Positions 1-9,775 of a DNA stretch of 64,000 nt are shown piece by piece; the stretch's first letter is position 1, and every line of letters starts with the position of its first letter. The stretch covers positions 224,314,739 to 224,378,738 of the forward strand of contig CM061919.1 of assembly GCA_031002005.1 (NCBI GenBank). The letters are read 5' to 3'. Both the position numbers and the translations under genes were made by a program. The notes under the pieces are model-generated. The model had not been told where the DNA came from, made no database searches, and saw nothing but the letters and a program-made list of their open reading frames with translations. Source of the DNA: Vandiemenella viatica (lineage: Eukaryota > Arthropoda > Insecta > Orthoptera > Morabidae).

Positions 1-232
1 TATGCACTTTTGCGATAAATTCTGGGGTCGTAGCACTTTTTGGCCGTCCACTACGTGGATCATCATCCAAGCTCTCCCAACCAAATTTAAACTCGCTGGT
101 CCACTTGGCAACAGTTGAAAATGAAGGAGCAGAGTCCCCTAGTGTGTTCTGAAAGTCGGCATGAATTTCCTTTGCTTTCATACCTTTCTTTACAAAGTAT
201 TTAATCACTGCTCGAATCTCAGTTTTTTCCAT
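1..232 (-). CDS. mariner transposase, N-terminal part (runs off window)
   Basis: The minus strand is open for 77 codons from an ATG at 232-230 to the window edge. The product begins MEKTEIRAVIKYF and contains GDSAPSFSTV, KWTSEFK and DPRSGRPKSATTPE. This is the classic order of the mariner N-terminal helix-turn-helix DNA-binding region, followed by the SGRPKTATT linker. In the family this part binds the element's terminal inverted repeat, and a DD34D catalytic domain follows; that domain would lie to the left of this window. No stop or frameshift is visible in the part present, so the copy may be intact or only lightly damaged. The start is fixed by the first ATG at the expected family position. 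Confidence 0.85.
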   Translation of the reverse strand, partial: MEKTEIRAVIKYFVKKGMKAKEIHADFQNTLGDSAPSFSTVAKWTSEFKFGWESLDDDPRSGRPKSATTPEFIAKVH

Positions 233-409
233 TGTCACAAATCACTACGCGGGAACAACAACAAAGAGTCGTCACTACCACACTCCTGCAGCTAGAGCAC
301 TGACGCGCCACGTGTTCACTCACAAAGGATGTGTGAGTATTGCGCGGGAACCTCGTTGCTCTAGCACTGACATCTAGTCATTCCGAGAGCTTTTCAAACC
401 GCCCTCGTA
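1..409 (-). mobile_element. mariner-type DNA transposon, 5' end with TIR and TA target site
   Basis: Upstream of the transposase ATG, on the minus strand, lies an untranslated leader. It ends in a mariner-like terminus reading inward as cgagggcggtttgaaaag, followed by ctctcggaatg (outer base 407). A TA dinucleotide at 408-409 is the expected target duplication. Only one end lies in the window, so the second TIR and the total length (about 1.3 kb in the family) cannot be checked. Confidence 0.78.
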
Positions 410-1643
410 CGGTCAAACCTAACCCAGGAGAGGCGCCACAGCCGATGGCATTCTGTTAGCAGAGACACTGGCGTCGGTCTTCGGCTGGCATATCCCATCA
501 ACACCAAAGTTCGCTGCACTGTCGTACAACCGACTCGAGTGTCGCTGTTCCTTGACGCTGTGTTGCCTGTCTGTCAACACTCACACGTCGACGCAGATGT
601 CGCTGGTATCGGTCATTAAGTAGAAGTGGTCGATGTTGTACATGGCGGGAGATAATGCCGGGAATTATAGCGTTTAGAGTCTGTTAATTCATGTCGTGAC
701 GTCACGATCACCTGAGAAAACCTATCACGCGATTCACGAGAGTATAAACGAAAGCCCTGACGCTGCACGTCACATTTATATGTTTCTTTCGCAATGTTAC
801 CACCATCTGGATATTTGTACCTTTATTTCCCATGATTGTTGGCATCTACAAACAGGAGTTTTGTAATAACAGTTCACTTGATATACACAAACTCTTCAAC
901 ATTATCGAATAATCTGTCGTAATTACAAAGCGTTTGTCTATTTATGGAAAAATATTAATAAATGCTGTAAAAAAATAAAGTTCTGTAGAAACCGGACGAA
1001 TCTTTCATTTTGATAATTTTCTATTATTTCTCTCATAAGTAATGAGGCGGTGAAATATGAAGGCCCAAGAAAAAGGAATAAAAGAAATAAAATTGAACTC
1101 CACAAACTTCAACTATGGTTAACGGGTTAACGGTGTAGCCTTTGGAAATGAATTATCAACACCTTCAGAAAGTACAGACAAAACACATTTTCAAAAAGGA
1201 GGACTTCAAATAACGAATATTTGTAAATGTTCCAAGATAACTACATACGATATATGGGGAAATCAATAAACTAAATGCACACTAAACCCTAATTGTCCAA
1301 ATAAAGAAGTAACCACACAACATCTGGAAAATTGGAATTAACCTTCTTTACAAGAAAATCCTCAAAATTCATACCAGCAAAACTTCGATTAAACGACTCA
1401 GTTATAAACCCAGACGGCCTCCATGCTCATTTCCTTTTTTAAAAATAAACTGGATAATTAGAAAATGCAACGAAATTTTTTTAAAAAATTCTGGAATTGG
1501 AATAAAAACATGAAAATGAATTGAAGAAATGAAATCTTTAAGAATCCTATATGTAAACTGAAAACTTTCGAATGCTGTCAGGCAAAATAATAATATTTTG
1601 TTTGAGAATTGGTGTCACTGAGTTCAGGAAGACTGAGAAAAAA
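410..1643. other. unassigned; GC-richer stretch with CRE and TATA-like boxes
   Basis: From 410 to about 780 the sequence is richer in G, C and CpG than the AT-rich DNA after it. It holds a perfect cAMP-response-element octamer (tgacgtca, 697-704) inside a 14-bp palindrome (694-707). A TATA-like box (tataaa, 743-748) follows 39 bp downstream. No convincing open frame follows. From 780 to 1643 I see only AT-rich non-coding sequence. Confidence 0.4.
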
Positions 1644-1888
1644 AACCGAGCGTGGTGGGTGAACGGCTAACGTTCTGGTATCGCATTCGCGAGGAAGCGT
1701 GTTCGAATCCCCGTCCGGGCATCCCGATTTGGGTTTTCCATGATTTCCCCAAATCACTCCAGGCGAATGTCGGGATGCTTCCTTCAAAACTGACATGGCC
1801 GAATTCCTTCCCGTTCCTTATCCCCAGTCCAATCCCGCCTCTAATGACCTTAACCGTCGAAGAGGCGTAATACCACACGTAAAAAAAG
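1644..1888 (+). mobile_element. tRNA-headed SINE, family A
   Basis: This is a family A copy. The head (accgagcgtggtgggtgaac) contains a tRNA-like box B (gttcgaatcc). It is followed by the body landmarks gggttttccatg, atcactccaggcgaatg, ggatgcttccttcaaaa and gaattccttcccgttcc, and a short A-rich 3' end. The same block order recurs on both strands through the window, which defines the family. It has no coding function; the short frames through it are artefacts. Confidence 0.85.
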
Positions 1889-4839
1889 GCTTAGAAAAGT
1901 AACCCAGAAAATAAACATTCTTAAACTAAAAACGTAAATAGCATAATCGCATCTTAAAAAGGAGCTGAGCCTCAACAGAACCGTACGCCGAAAAGAGATC
2001 GCGGAGTTTTAAAGTTTCCAAAAGAAAGAACATGAAGAATGCGAAACAGTTTGGACAGATGAAAAAAAAAATCAATGAGAGGTAGAAGAAACTTCACGGA
2101 CAAAGAAAAGAAGCTGTGAAATTATTTCCCGTAATTCCCCGTAGTCAATCGAAGTCGAAGATAAGATCATATTACCAGACATTGATTAAAAAAATAAACA
2201 GAAAAATAATTAAAACCAGGCAAACTATTTTAAATATTAATTCTATTAATAACGTCTACTCGCAGCAGTAAGCCTAAAATAATTATTCTAATAATTCTCT
2301 AATATGGGATAAATGTCTTCATCTGAAAATCATTTACTGTAAAATGTTTGTGATTCTTTTTATATAGAGAGAGACTGAACTTTGTATAGGTGCACAATAG
2401 AAACTACTTCTAGGTTCTTCATTGACAAACATTTAATTTAAGTACACAAGAGAAAACTACTAATCAGTAGTTACTTGACTCCTATCACACGTGTTTCAGG
2501 GTACGTTTACAGAAGCAAAAAAAAAAAAAAAATCTGACTGATCGACTGTGGTGACATGGTATTTCGCTGGGCATTCCACGACAATAGGAGGAAGTTTTGT
2601 TGTTATTACTCCCTTCCCCTCACTAGTGGTTCCACCCGGATCATTGCTTCCTCTCTCTCGGCTTTCTTCCTCAATCGGTGGAACCGACACCTATCAACAT
2701 TTTTAAGAGGGTTTGCTTCAGTTCTACCTGCGTTCCATTTGTTCTGCTTCCACTTTCTTAGATAACATATTGACATTCACACTTTGAAAGTATCACAATT
2801 TTTCGAAAATTATTTTATCGATCTTGAATTGGTCTTAAATTGCCATCAGCAGTATATTTCACACGAAAGAATATTATTTTAGCTCATGTCAGACGACTCC
2901 TGTGAGATCCTTCTTCACACTCCCTCAAATTCCTGTACTTTAATATCCCCAATGTTCATCACATACTACCGCATCAGACCCAAACATTGGACTTACGATG
3001 GTTTTGATTTACAATTCCTTCACGTCCTTAACAGTGTAATGTGACAGGTTTGACACATTACAATATTTCATAAAAACATTATAAAATAAAGTGAATTCCT
3101 TCATAGCAGAGCGGTGAGTTTGTGGGAGACAGTTTTTTGCGTGCGCTCCCTGAGAAGGGTGCCTAGGCTTTGTCAAGGGGGGTGTCATCTGTTGGACGAA
3201 TGCCAGACACCAGGGGCGCCAAGACCCTTAAACTGAACAGTGATGTGCATTGGGGTAGCTACAAACTAATGTTTTATTTATGTTTGTGTTTTGTTTTTTA
3301 TGGCATACCACGAGGACCAGATGTCTGCGGTCTGAGAGGATCAACGGTGGTGTTGCATTCGTGAGCTTTCAGAGCAAGAGGTCTCTCTTACACACTGGCA
3401 CGAGCCTCCACCAGGACAGTCTGGTTCCTGGTGTGATCGGCGGCGTCTCACCTGCCCACCAGTTTCGCTGTCCGTTGCAACTCGGAGAGCCCGGTACTGA
3501 CGGAGTACACTACTGGTTGTGTACTTCTTCTCGTCGGACGACGCATCAGCAGCGGCGTATCATCCACGCGGTAATACTTCATTGAATTCTGTCACCCACG
3601 GCAAGATCTTGGAATTGGACTGAATTAGACCCAGAACGCCCTGATTAGAATCTCATTGCTACCCTGTTGCTTGCTGGCCTGTTGAGGGAATCTGTTACCG
3701 TTTTAGATGTTTCATTAATTAAATATTAATTTTAATTATTAGTGAAATAAATTGTATTATTATTTTTCAGCAGCTAATTGGGGTTTTCATTCTTTACCAT
3801 TTTCTTACTATACCGGTCCATTCCTATTAATTGTTTTATGCATAATTTATGTAAATGCTTGATAATTTCAATCTGTTACTAACCCCTGGCGCCTAAACAC
3901 AACCTGGAACGTTACAACAGATCTCCTCATCATCCGCTCCAGTAGACGCAGACATTCAGACTTCTCCTTACCACTCGTGCATCTGTTCAGCTCAACTGAG
4001 TTTTTAACAAATGCCATGCAAGATACTCACGCTTTATTCCTTTAACAACCAATTCCTCCTCCACCTTACAGCTTCCTTCAAAGGAACTGTGAATAAATGT
4101 CTATTGTTCAAGAAGGTTAGAACAGCCCTCAGACCTAGCCTTTTTAGGAAATTTTATATTAAGAATTATGTTTAGCAGATGGAAGTTGATTAAGTGTGGA
4201 TTTTTATATTTTTCTTGTGAATCTGTGTATATCCGTCATTCAAATGAACCTTTTTTTATGCACAAAAACTGTGTAAATGAGATTTAATACGATCAAGGAT
4301 AGTATTATATATGAAACATTAATTAAAAGTTTGTAATTGTAAGTACTGATGTGAGCTACTATGTTTGGAGAACATGGTTTTGACTGGTTTATGTTGAGAA
4401 ATTTGTATGTAAATGCATGTAAACAGTATTCACTTTCATTTCAAGATGTTTTCTAATAATTTTGAGTGATTCTGTAGAATTTTTTAATTATTTTTGTATG
4501 GATTTAATTGTTAAAGTATTGCTAAAATTCAAGAAACGTCGGTCGGAACTCTTTGAATTATTCCGGATGTTTCTAAAGCGTCTATATAAACGATCGGCAG
4601 AGATGACTTGTTAGTTGAAGAGAGAGTTGTCAGTGAGTAGTTTTCGGAAGTCATGGAGGAAGGAATAATATGGAGACGACGCAAGCGACCTTCACCACGC
4701 AATCAAGTGAAGCCAGGCGGAGGAGGAGTGGGGAGGCATGGCCGGAGTGGAGGGGACATGGCCGCTTCCCAACAAACACGGGGAATATGTGCAAAAACCT
4801 CAAGGGGACTCTAGGATAAACGTGACGCCGCAATTTGGT
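1889..4839. other. unassigned AT-rich region with weak LTR-like and promoter-like signals
   Basis: I see no gene here. Three details may matter. At 3035-3062 there is a hairpin with perfect 9-bp arms (tgtaatgtg / cacattaca). At about 3892-3925 there is a possible LTR-retroelement primer-binding-site start (tggcgcc). At 4583-4590 a TATA box lies 70 bp upstream of a 53-codon ATG frame (4653-4814). None is enough to call a feature. Confidence 0.3.
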
Positions 4840-5275
4840 GATGGATTATTATGTAACTCGATGAGACAAATAAAAATGAAGAATAAATTTTTTTGATATC
4901 CTGCTTAGTTTTCGAGATATTCTGTCTCAAATGTTAAATGGTTTTGGTTGAAATTCTGAAGAAAAAATTATTCAAAGTGAAATTTTATGATGAATTCTTA
5001 TTTAAAAAGACGAGACAAATAAAAAATAAAGAGTAAAAATTTTCGATATTTCACCTAGTTCTCGAGATATACTGTATCAAAAGTGAGGTGTCTTCAGTTG
5101 AAATGCAGAACAAAAATTTCGCAAAAGTCAAATTTAATGATGGATTCTTATGTAATATGACGAAAAAAATCGATGATAAGGAATAAATGTTTTCGATATC
5201 TTTCTTAGTTTGGGGGATATACAACATCCAAATTGAGGGGATTAGGTTGGGATGCAACCTGGACCAAGAATTAAT
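4840..5275. repeat. degenerate tandem repeat, about 150-bp period, 3 copies
   Basis: Three consecutive blocks start with gatggatt (4840), gatgaatt (4989) and gatggatt (5139), giving periods of 149 and 150 bp. Each block then carries the same landmarks: an acaaata/gaataaa stretch, a ttcgatat-like word, cttagtt(t/c)tcgagatat, and ttgaaat(t/g)c. Copies differ by many substitutions and small indels, so the array is old. It has no coding potential. Confidence 0.75.
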
Positions 5276-5827
5276 TCTGTCAAAGCCACAATGATTACAT
5301 GGTTGACATGCAGAATGGATATTTCAGTTTTATTACTACCACTTGTGGTTCGACTGAAATGTGTCCTAGACCAGAAAAAAAGTAAGAGGACCCACTCTAG
5401 GGATGAGCAACCCAGACATTTTGTAGGCTGGTACCAGAAATAAAATGTTTCCGCATAATTTATAGTTAGTATAAAGTGTATCAACAAAAAGTAAAGAGTG
5501 ATACTTTACTATAATGTATGGTTGGCATCATGCGGTGTTCTTTGAAGTAACTTCAAGTAAGTGTGCTCCAATCATAAATACGATGATGAGTCACTGTATG
5601 AACAAGCATATACTTTTTTTAACAAAATAACTTATCACGCAAGAAGAGCTCTACTTCAACTTGTGTTTAAAAGGGCAGAGACTTTATTATTACCTTTAAA
5701 AATAAAAGAGTCATTTCACAATTGTTGCTATTACAGGAATGTACAAGGAACTTTATGAGACAGAATTTGATTCATTATTTTCCTTTACTTCACATTCTTA
5801 ATAATGAATTAACATGTGGTTAAAGGT
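5276..5827. other. unassigned, AT-rich
   Basis: No gene, repeat family or RNA gene is recognisable. The short open frames here have no protein-family look. Confidence 0.3.
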
Positions 5828-6310
5828 AGGGACCGTGCACAAACTGCATGGCCCGGTCCAGTGGGGGGGGGGGGGGGGTGCTGAAAGGCTACGTTGGGCT
5901 ATGGAGGGGGGGAGGGATTCCAAGCCAGGCCACATAGCTTTCCTTTCATAAAATTTGTCACAGTTAAAATGAGGAACTGAATTCACAACAGCATGTGAAT
6001 ATTTATTGGTTTAATTCTAGATGGCGATACAGCTATAGCACCTTTCTGCCGCACGCAGCTATCAAAGAATTATCCGAATCACTTTTATGACATTTTTCTC
6101 CTGGTCCAGGCTGTATTTCAACCTAACCACAACTGCTAGGAATAATAAAAAAAAAGCTAGATCCCTGTACTGGCAGTAGGCCTAAAGTAGTTGTAGCAGT
6201 ATCATGATCTAGAATTAAACCTATTTATTTCCCTTAGCTAATTATCTCCTTATGTAATTTATAATAGTCTGACAAGAGAAAACAGTGCAAAATGTCTTCT
6301 GGAATTAAAA
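5828..6310 (+). mobile_element. TIR element fragment, gggaccgtgcac family, opposite orientation to the 19.7-kb copy
   Basis: The terminus agggaccgtgcacaaac starts at 5828. The following sequence (G-run, aaggctacgttgggct, ccaggccac, cagttaaaatgaggaactga, acagcatgtga, tagtctgacaagagaaaac, aaaatgtcttctggaat) matches the reverse complement of 19,790-20,056 block for block. Homology stops near 6310, so the second end is missing. The copy is interrupted at 6008-6221 by a separate small MITE. The class of the parent transposon is not clear from the sequence. Confidence 0.7.
6008..6221. mobile_element. 214-bp MITE with 15-bp perfect TIRs and 8-bp TSD
   Basis: The ends are ggtttaattctagat and its exact reverse complement atctagaattaaacc, with weaker inverted similarity continuing inward. 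The element is flanked by the 8-bp direct repeat tatttatt (6000-6007 and 6222-6229). The related element at 19.7-20.1 kb carries the same locus without the insert and with a single tatttatt, which supports the boundaries. It is non-autonomous and has no ORF. The 8-bp duplication fits hAT, P or Merlin types, but the termini do not decide between them. Confidence 0.88.
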
Positions 6311-7862
6311 GGGGGAAATGGCTATTTAAAAAATTAATAAAACTCACAGCTTCTTACATAACAGTTAATTTCATCATCCATTGTCAGTATAATCAGCAAC
6401 GTGACGAAAGAAATCTTAATAGTAAATTCACTGAATCGCGATGTAAAACAAGCCCCTTTAAACACTTTTCAACACTCATAAAAAATAATGCTAGTCTATT
6501 ATGTGCAAAATAGCAAGGTTTGCTGATTTTCTACACTAAACCAAGAAAAATTTGAGAACAAAGTCATCCCATTGAGATCTATGACTAAATATTTATAGAC
6601 ATACTCTAAAGTTTGCGATGTCTACCGCTCACTTCAACAACGATAATTACAATTCAACTTACTTATGAAATGATATTCCAGGTTCATTCCTGTCTGTCCT
6701 ATTTGTGCAACACAAGATGGCATTTTGAAACACTTATACACATTACAAAATGAAATAATAACTGCATCTACTACAGTGTGAACACCTCAATTGTTGGGAA
6801 GCGCCATATGGTCGCTGCCGGTGCTGCCGCCATGCGGCCTGCTTCACCGATTTAACGTCACTTCTCCTCCATATATTCCTTCCTCCATGTCGGAAGTGTG
6901 TGAGTTTAATCGCTGGAAGTTTTGTGTAGGCTTTTACTTATTATCTTTGGATCGAAACGATGCCTTGTTGTGTAATGTTATTATAGAGCCCACGGGAAAA
7001 CAAACATAAGTGGAAAGTGATCGTTGGAGTTGTTATATGAAGCAACCAAATGCTTATCAAGGTGTTTCAGTTCCAAATATGCCAAATATTCCGCGTTATG
7101 ATCTCAGATCACTGCCTGTCGTATTATTAGACACCTGTTCGACATCGAACCGTATTTGTATTTTGATTAATCCATTACTATTCTGGGACATACATGCTGG
7201 AATGTTTCTGCCGACCTATCGTGGGACGTGACACAAAGCTTCCTGACCGCTGCCGCCGCCATCTTGCCTTTCTGTTGTTGTGTCCCGTCGAGCCCCCCAG
7301 CGCCGCTGGTGGCAATATTTTCAATTACACCGTGTGATGCGCTGCTGTTTTATTATTAGCGTGGACACGGTCGAGCGGAATTGGTCGCGGGATTAAAATG
7401 AGTGCCGTCCCATCCCAACACGATGCACCAGACCGCCGCTACTCTTTTTGTGCGCGCTGTTTTTTAATCCCTGTTTTCGCGTCACTCACTCCGCCGCAAT
7501 GCATTCCTGCGGCATGATGTCTCTATTCGTGGATTGACTTCCCACTACCAGTGCTTAGTTTAACATTTTCGTAACGCAACGTAAAATCTGACCATTAAGA
7601 AACATCTACATTAATTGGCGGCGGACTTAAGAATCTTTTTTTTTTCGTCGCGTCACCAGAAGACAGATTCTTTGATGATGCCTTCACCGAATTGGCCTCT
7701 CCAATGCAGTGTGACGATTTTGATGAAGGAAACTACTTACCGCCAAATGGATGAAGGATAAAGCTTGTTTAACGCATTGAAGTGCGATGTTTCTTCTTTT
7801 TCATCTTCCAAAAATTCCAACTTTTTGGAGAATTTTAGAGTTTTTTCGTTAAAGAGTGACTT
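6311..7862. other. unassigned; CpG-containing, promoter-like stretch 6790-7520
   Basis: From about 6790 to 7520 the composition is GC- and CpG-richer than its surroundings, with gctgccgccatgcgg near 6825 and gccgccatcttg at 7255-7266. The latter is the consensus of the YY1 activator site often found in promoters and first exons. I could not follow any convincing coding exon from it. The remainder is featureless. Confidence 0.35.
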
Positions 7863-8072
7863 CCGAGCGTGTTGTGCGAGGGTTAACAGGTCTGGCCTTG
7901 TTTTCGGGAGGACGTCGGGTCGAATCCCTGTCCGGCTATCGAGATTTGCACGGTTTGCCGAATTCACCCCAGGTGTATGCCGATATTGTTCCCTCAAATA
8001 GGTCATGGTAGAATACCTTTCCGTTCCTTGCCCCCACCCGACGACAGACATCTATTACGGACAGAACCTTAT
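7863..8072 (+). mobile_element. SINE family A, strongly diverged copy
   Basis: The order of landmarks is kept in damaged form: ccgagcgtgttgtgcgagggttaac head, ttcgggaggacg, gtcgaatccctgtccgg box B region, caccccaggtgtatgccg, ttccctcaaata, gaatacctttccgttcc. It is older than the copies at 11 kb. Confidence 0.7.
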
Positions 8073-8599
8073 TGCACGGTGACAACAACCCAGAACCAGT
8101 TTCAACGAACTATCATATTAAACAATTTCGGAAAATCACGAATAAGATTTTAAAACAGAGTTCTGCGACCTAACAGTGGTCTGAAACACTGAGAAACGTG
8201 AAAGTAGAGTTTCAACTACAAGCGTGTTAAAAAATCTGGAGTATTTTGAGGAAAGTAATTCAACAAAGGAGGATATTATTTAGCAGTGAAAAATCTATAT
8301 CATTTATGATTTTTATAATTATTTTAGGATTTTAAATCTTCATTGTTATCAGTTCTTTTCTTGTTTGGATTCACCGTCAGTTCCATGAGATCCAAGAAAA
8401 TCTCTCGCAGAATTCCGCAAAGGCAGCAACCATCAGCTCCCATGCAATTTCTACCGTCTTAAGCCTCATCAAACCGCTTGGAATTAGCAGCAAGTTCCCC
8501 CTTTTACCATACAGGCGAGATTTAACGCCGTTCTGTCTCTTCGGAAAATAATAAAACTCCCACGACTACATGAGTTCCTGATGACGACGAGAAGGTGAA
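8073..8599. other. unassigned
   Basis: AT-rich sequence with no recognisable gene or repeat family. Confidence 0.3.
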
Positions 8600-8803
8600 C
8601 TCGCATTCGGAAGGACGGCGGTTCGAATCCCCGTGCGGGCATCCAGATTTGGGTTTTCCATGGTTTCCCAAATCACTCCAGGCAAATGCCGGAATGCTTC
8701 CTTCAAAAGGCCATGGCCGAATTCCTTCCCATTCCTTTCCCCCCATCCTTTCCCGTCGCTAAAGACCTCGCTATTAGAGAGACGTTAAGCAGATAAAAAA
8801 AAA
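8600..8803 (+). mobile_element. SINE family A, 5'-truncated head
   Basis: Homology starts at ctcgcattcgg, after box A, and runs through box B (ggttcgaatcc), the ggttttccatgg and caggcaaatgccgg body, gaattccttcccattcc and a terminal A-run. The first ~45 bp of the family head are missing. Confidence 0.85.
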
Positions 8804-8989
8804 GAGAGAAGGTGAAGCGGCTGTCATTTTGCTATGGGAAAATACGGATTTCGGTGTAAAAACGAATCCTTTATGACTGTAGTGATTATGTTGGGAAAAA
8901 AGAAATGTGGAGGAAACGAAATATTGGTGTTGATCTGTTTTTGCCAGTTAGCCCGCAAAAAATCAAAGTATCCTACATTGTAATTCAAC

Positions 8990-9505
8990 CTCTTATAAGT
9001 GGATATAGAAATTTATTGAGATAAGTTACAGAATCGTAGATGTGTCATTTTGTAGCAAACAACCTCAAGTTTCATATAAAAGTGTCAAGTGTCATTTAGG
9101 TTCGACGTGATTACCATTTGTCATGCGGCAAAGATCCCTCCGGTAATCAATTTATTCCCACACTCGTTTCAGCGAATCGGGTGTAACTTCTCGCAGTGAA
9201 CAACCCGTCTCAACAAAGTTTTTGTGCCAAGAGTAAATTATAGGTCTGCTTGAAAGTTCTTTAACGTATTCGATGCGAAATTTACGACGAACAGTAGTTA
9301 GTTACAGAGTATGTTTCATGAAACCAAAACACACAGCCAGCACGCACCAGTGAAAGTAGCCATTTTAACTGTGCACTACGCTGGCGCTCCTCGTGGCGCA
9401 ATGGTGTACTGATGCACTACGTGCTTCAATCTTGAGGTTGTTTGCTACAAAATGACATATTTATCAATTTTGTAAGTTATCTCAACAAATTTATATATTA
9501 TTCCA
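8990..9505 (-). mobile_element. internally deleted DUF4817/DDE-type transposon (MITE derivative)
   Basis: Long inverted arms (about 8996-9072 and 9432-9500) share ttgaggttgtttgctacaa and continue to a gagataa-type core near both ends. Between them, on the minus strand, translated pieces match the two ends of a DUF4817-type transposase. The N-terminal piece is SSRPIIYSWHKNFVETGC; the C-terminal piece is RVWE-stop-IDYRRDLCRMTNG. They lie only a few residues apart, so the whole catalytic core has been deleted. One in-frame stop lies in the C-terminal piece. The element can only have moved with transposase supplied in trans. Family identity rests on recalled motifs. Confidence 0.7.
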
Positions 9506-9576
9506 AAGTCCTCTTTGACTCGACCTGTAAATGAATTTAATCATCATGCAGAATTTAATAATTACAGGATCCACTG

Positions 9577-9775
9577 AGACTAGTGGGTGAGTGGTACCTG
9601 TAGGGCATGGAATTCCAGAGGACCCTGTCCTGCCAACCAGATTTCGATTTTGCGTGGTATACAGAAATAATTCCTGTCAAATACTGGTTACTTCAAACGA
9701 CCATAGGGGAATCCCCTTCCGGCTCTAATGACTTCGACGTCGAAGAGCCGTAAACACTGAGACAAAAAGTTGTAA
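9577..9775 (+). mobile_element. SINE family A, very diverged copy
   Basis: The head gtgggtgagtggtacc, ccaaccagatttcgattttg, the final cttccggctctaatgac and tcgacgtcgaagagccgtaa follow the family order. Box B is unrecognisable and the centre is rearranged. Confidence 0.55.

Noticed and set aside
6959..7010. THAP-domain protein start (MPCCV-like) at an ATG in the GC-rich block
   Set aside because: The frame stops after eight codons and no C2CH pattern follows.
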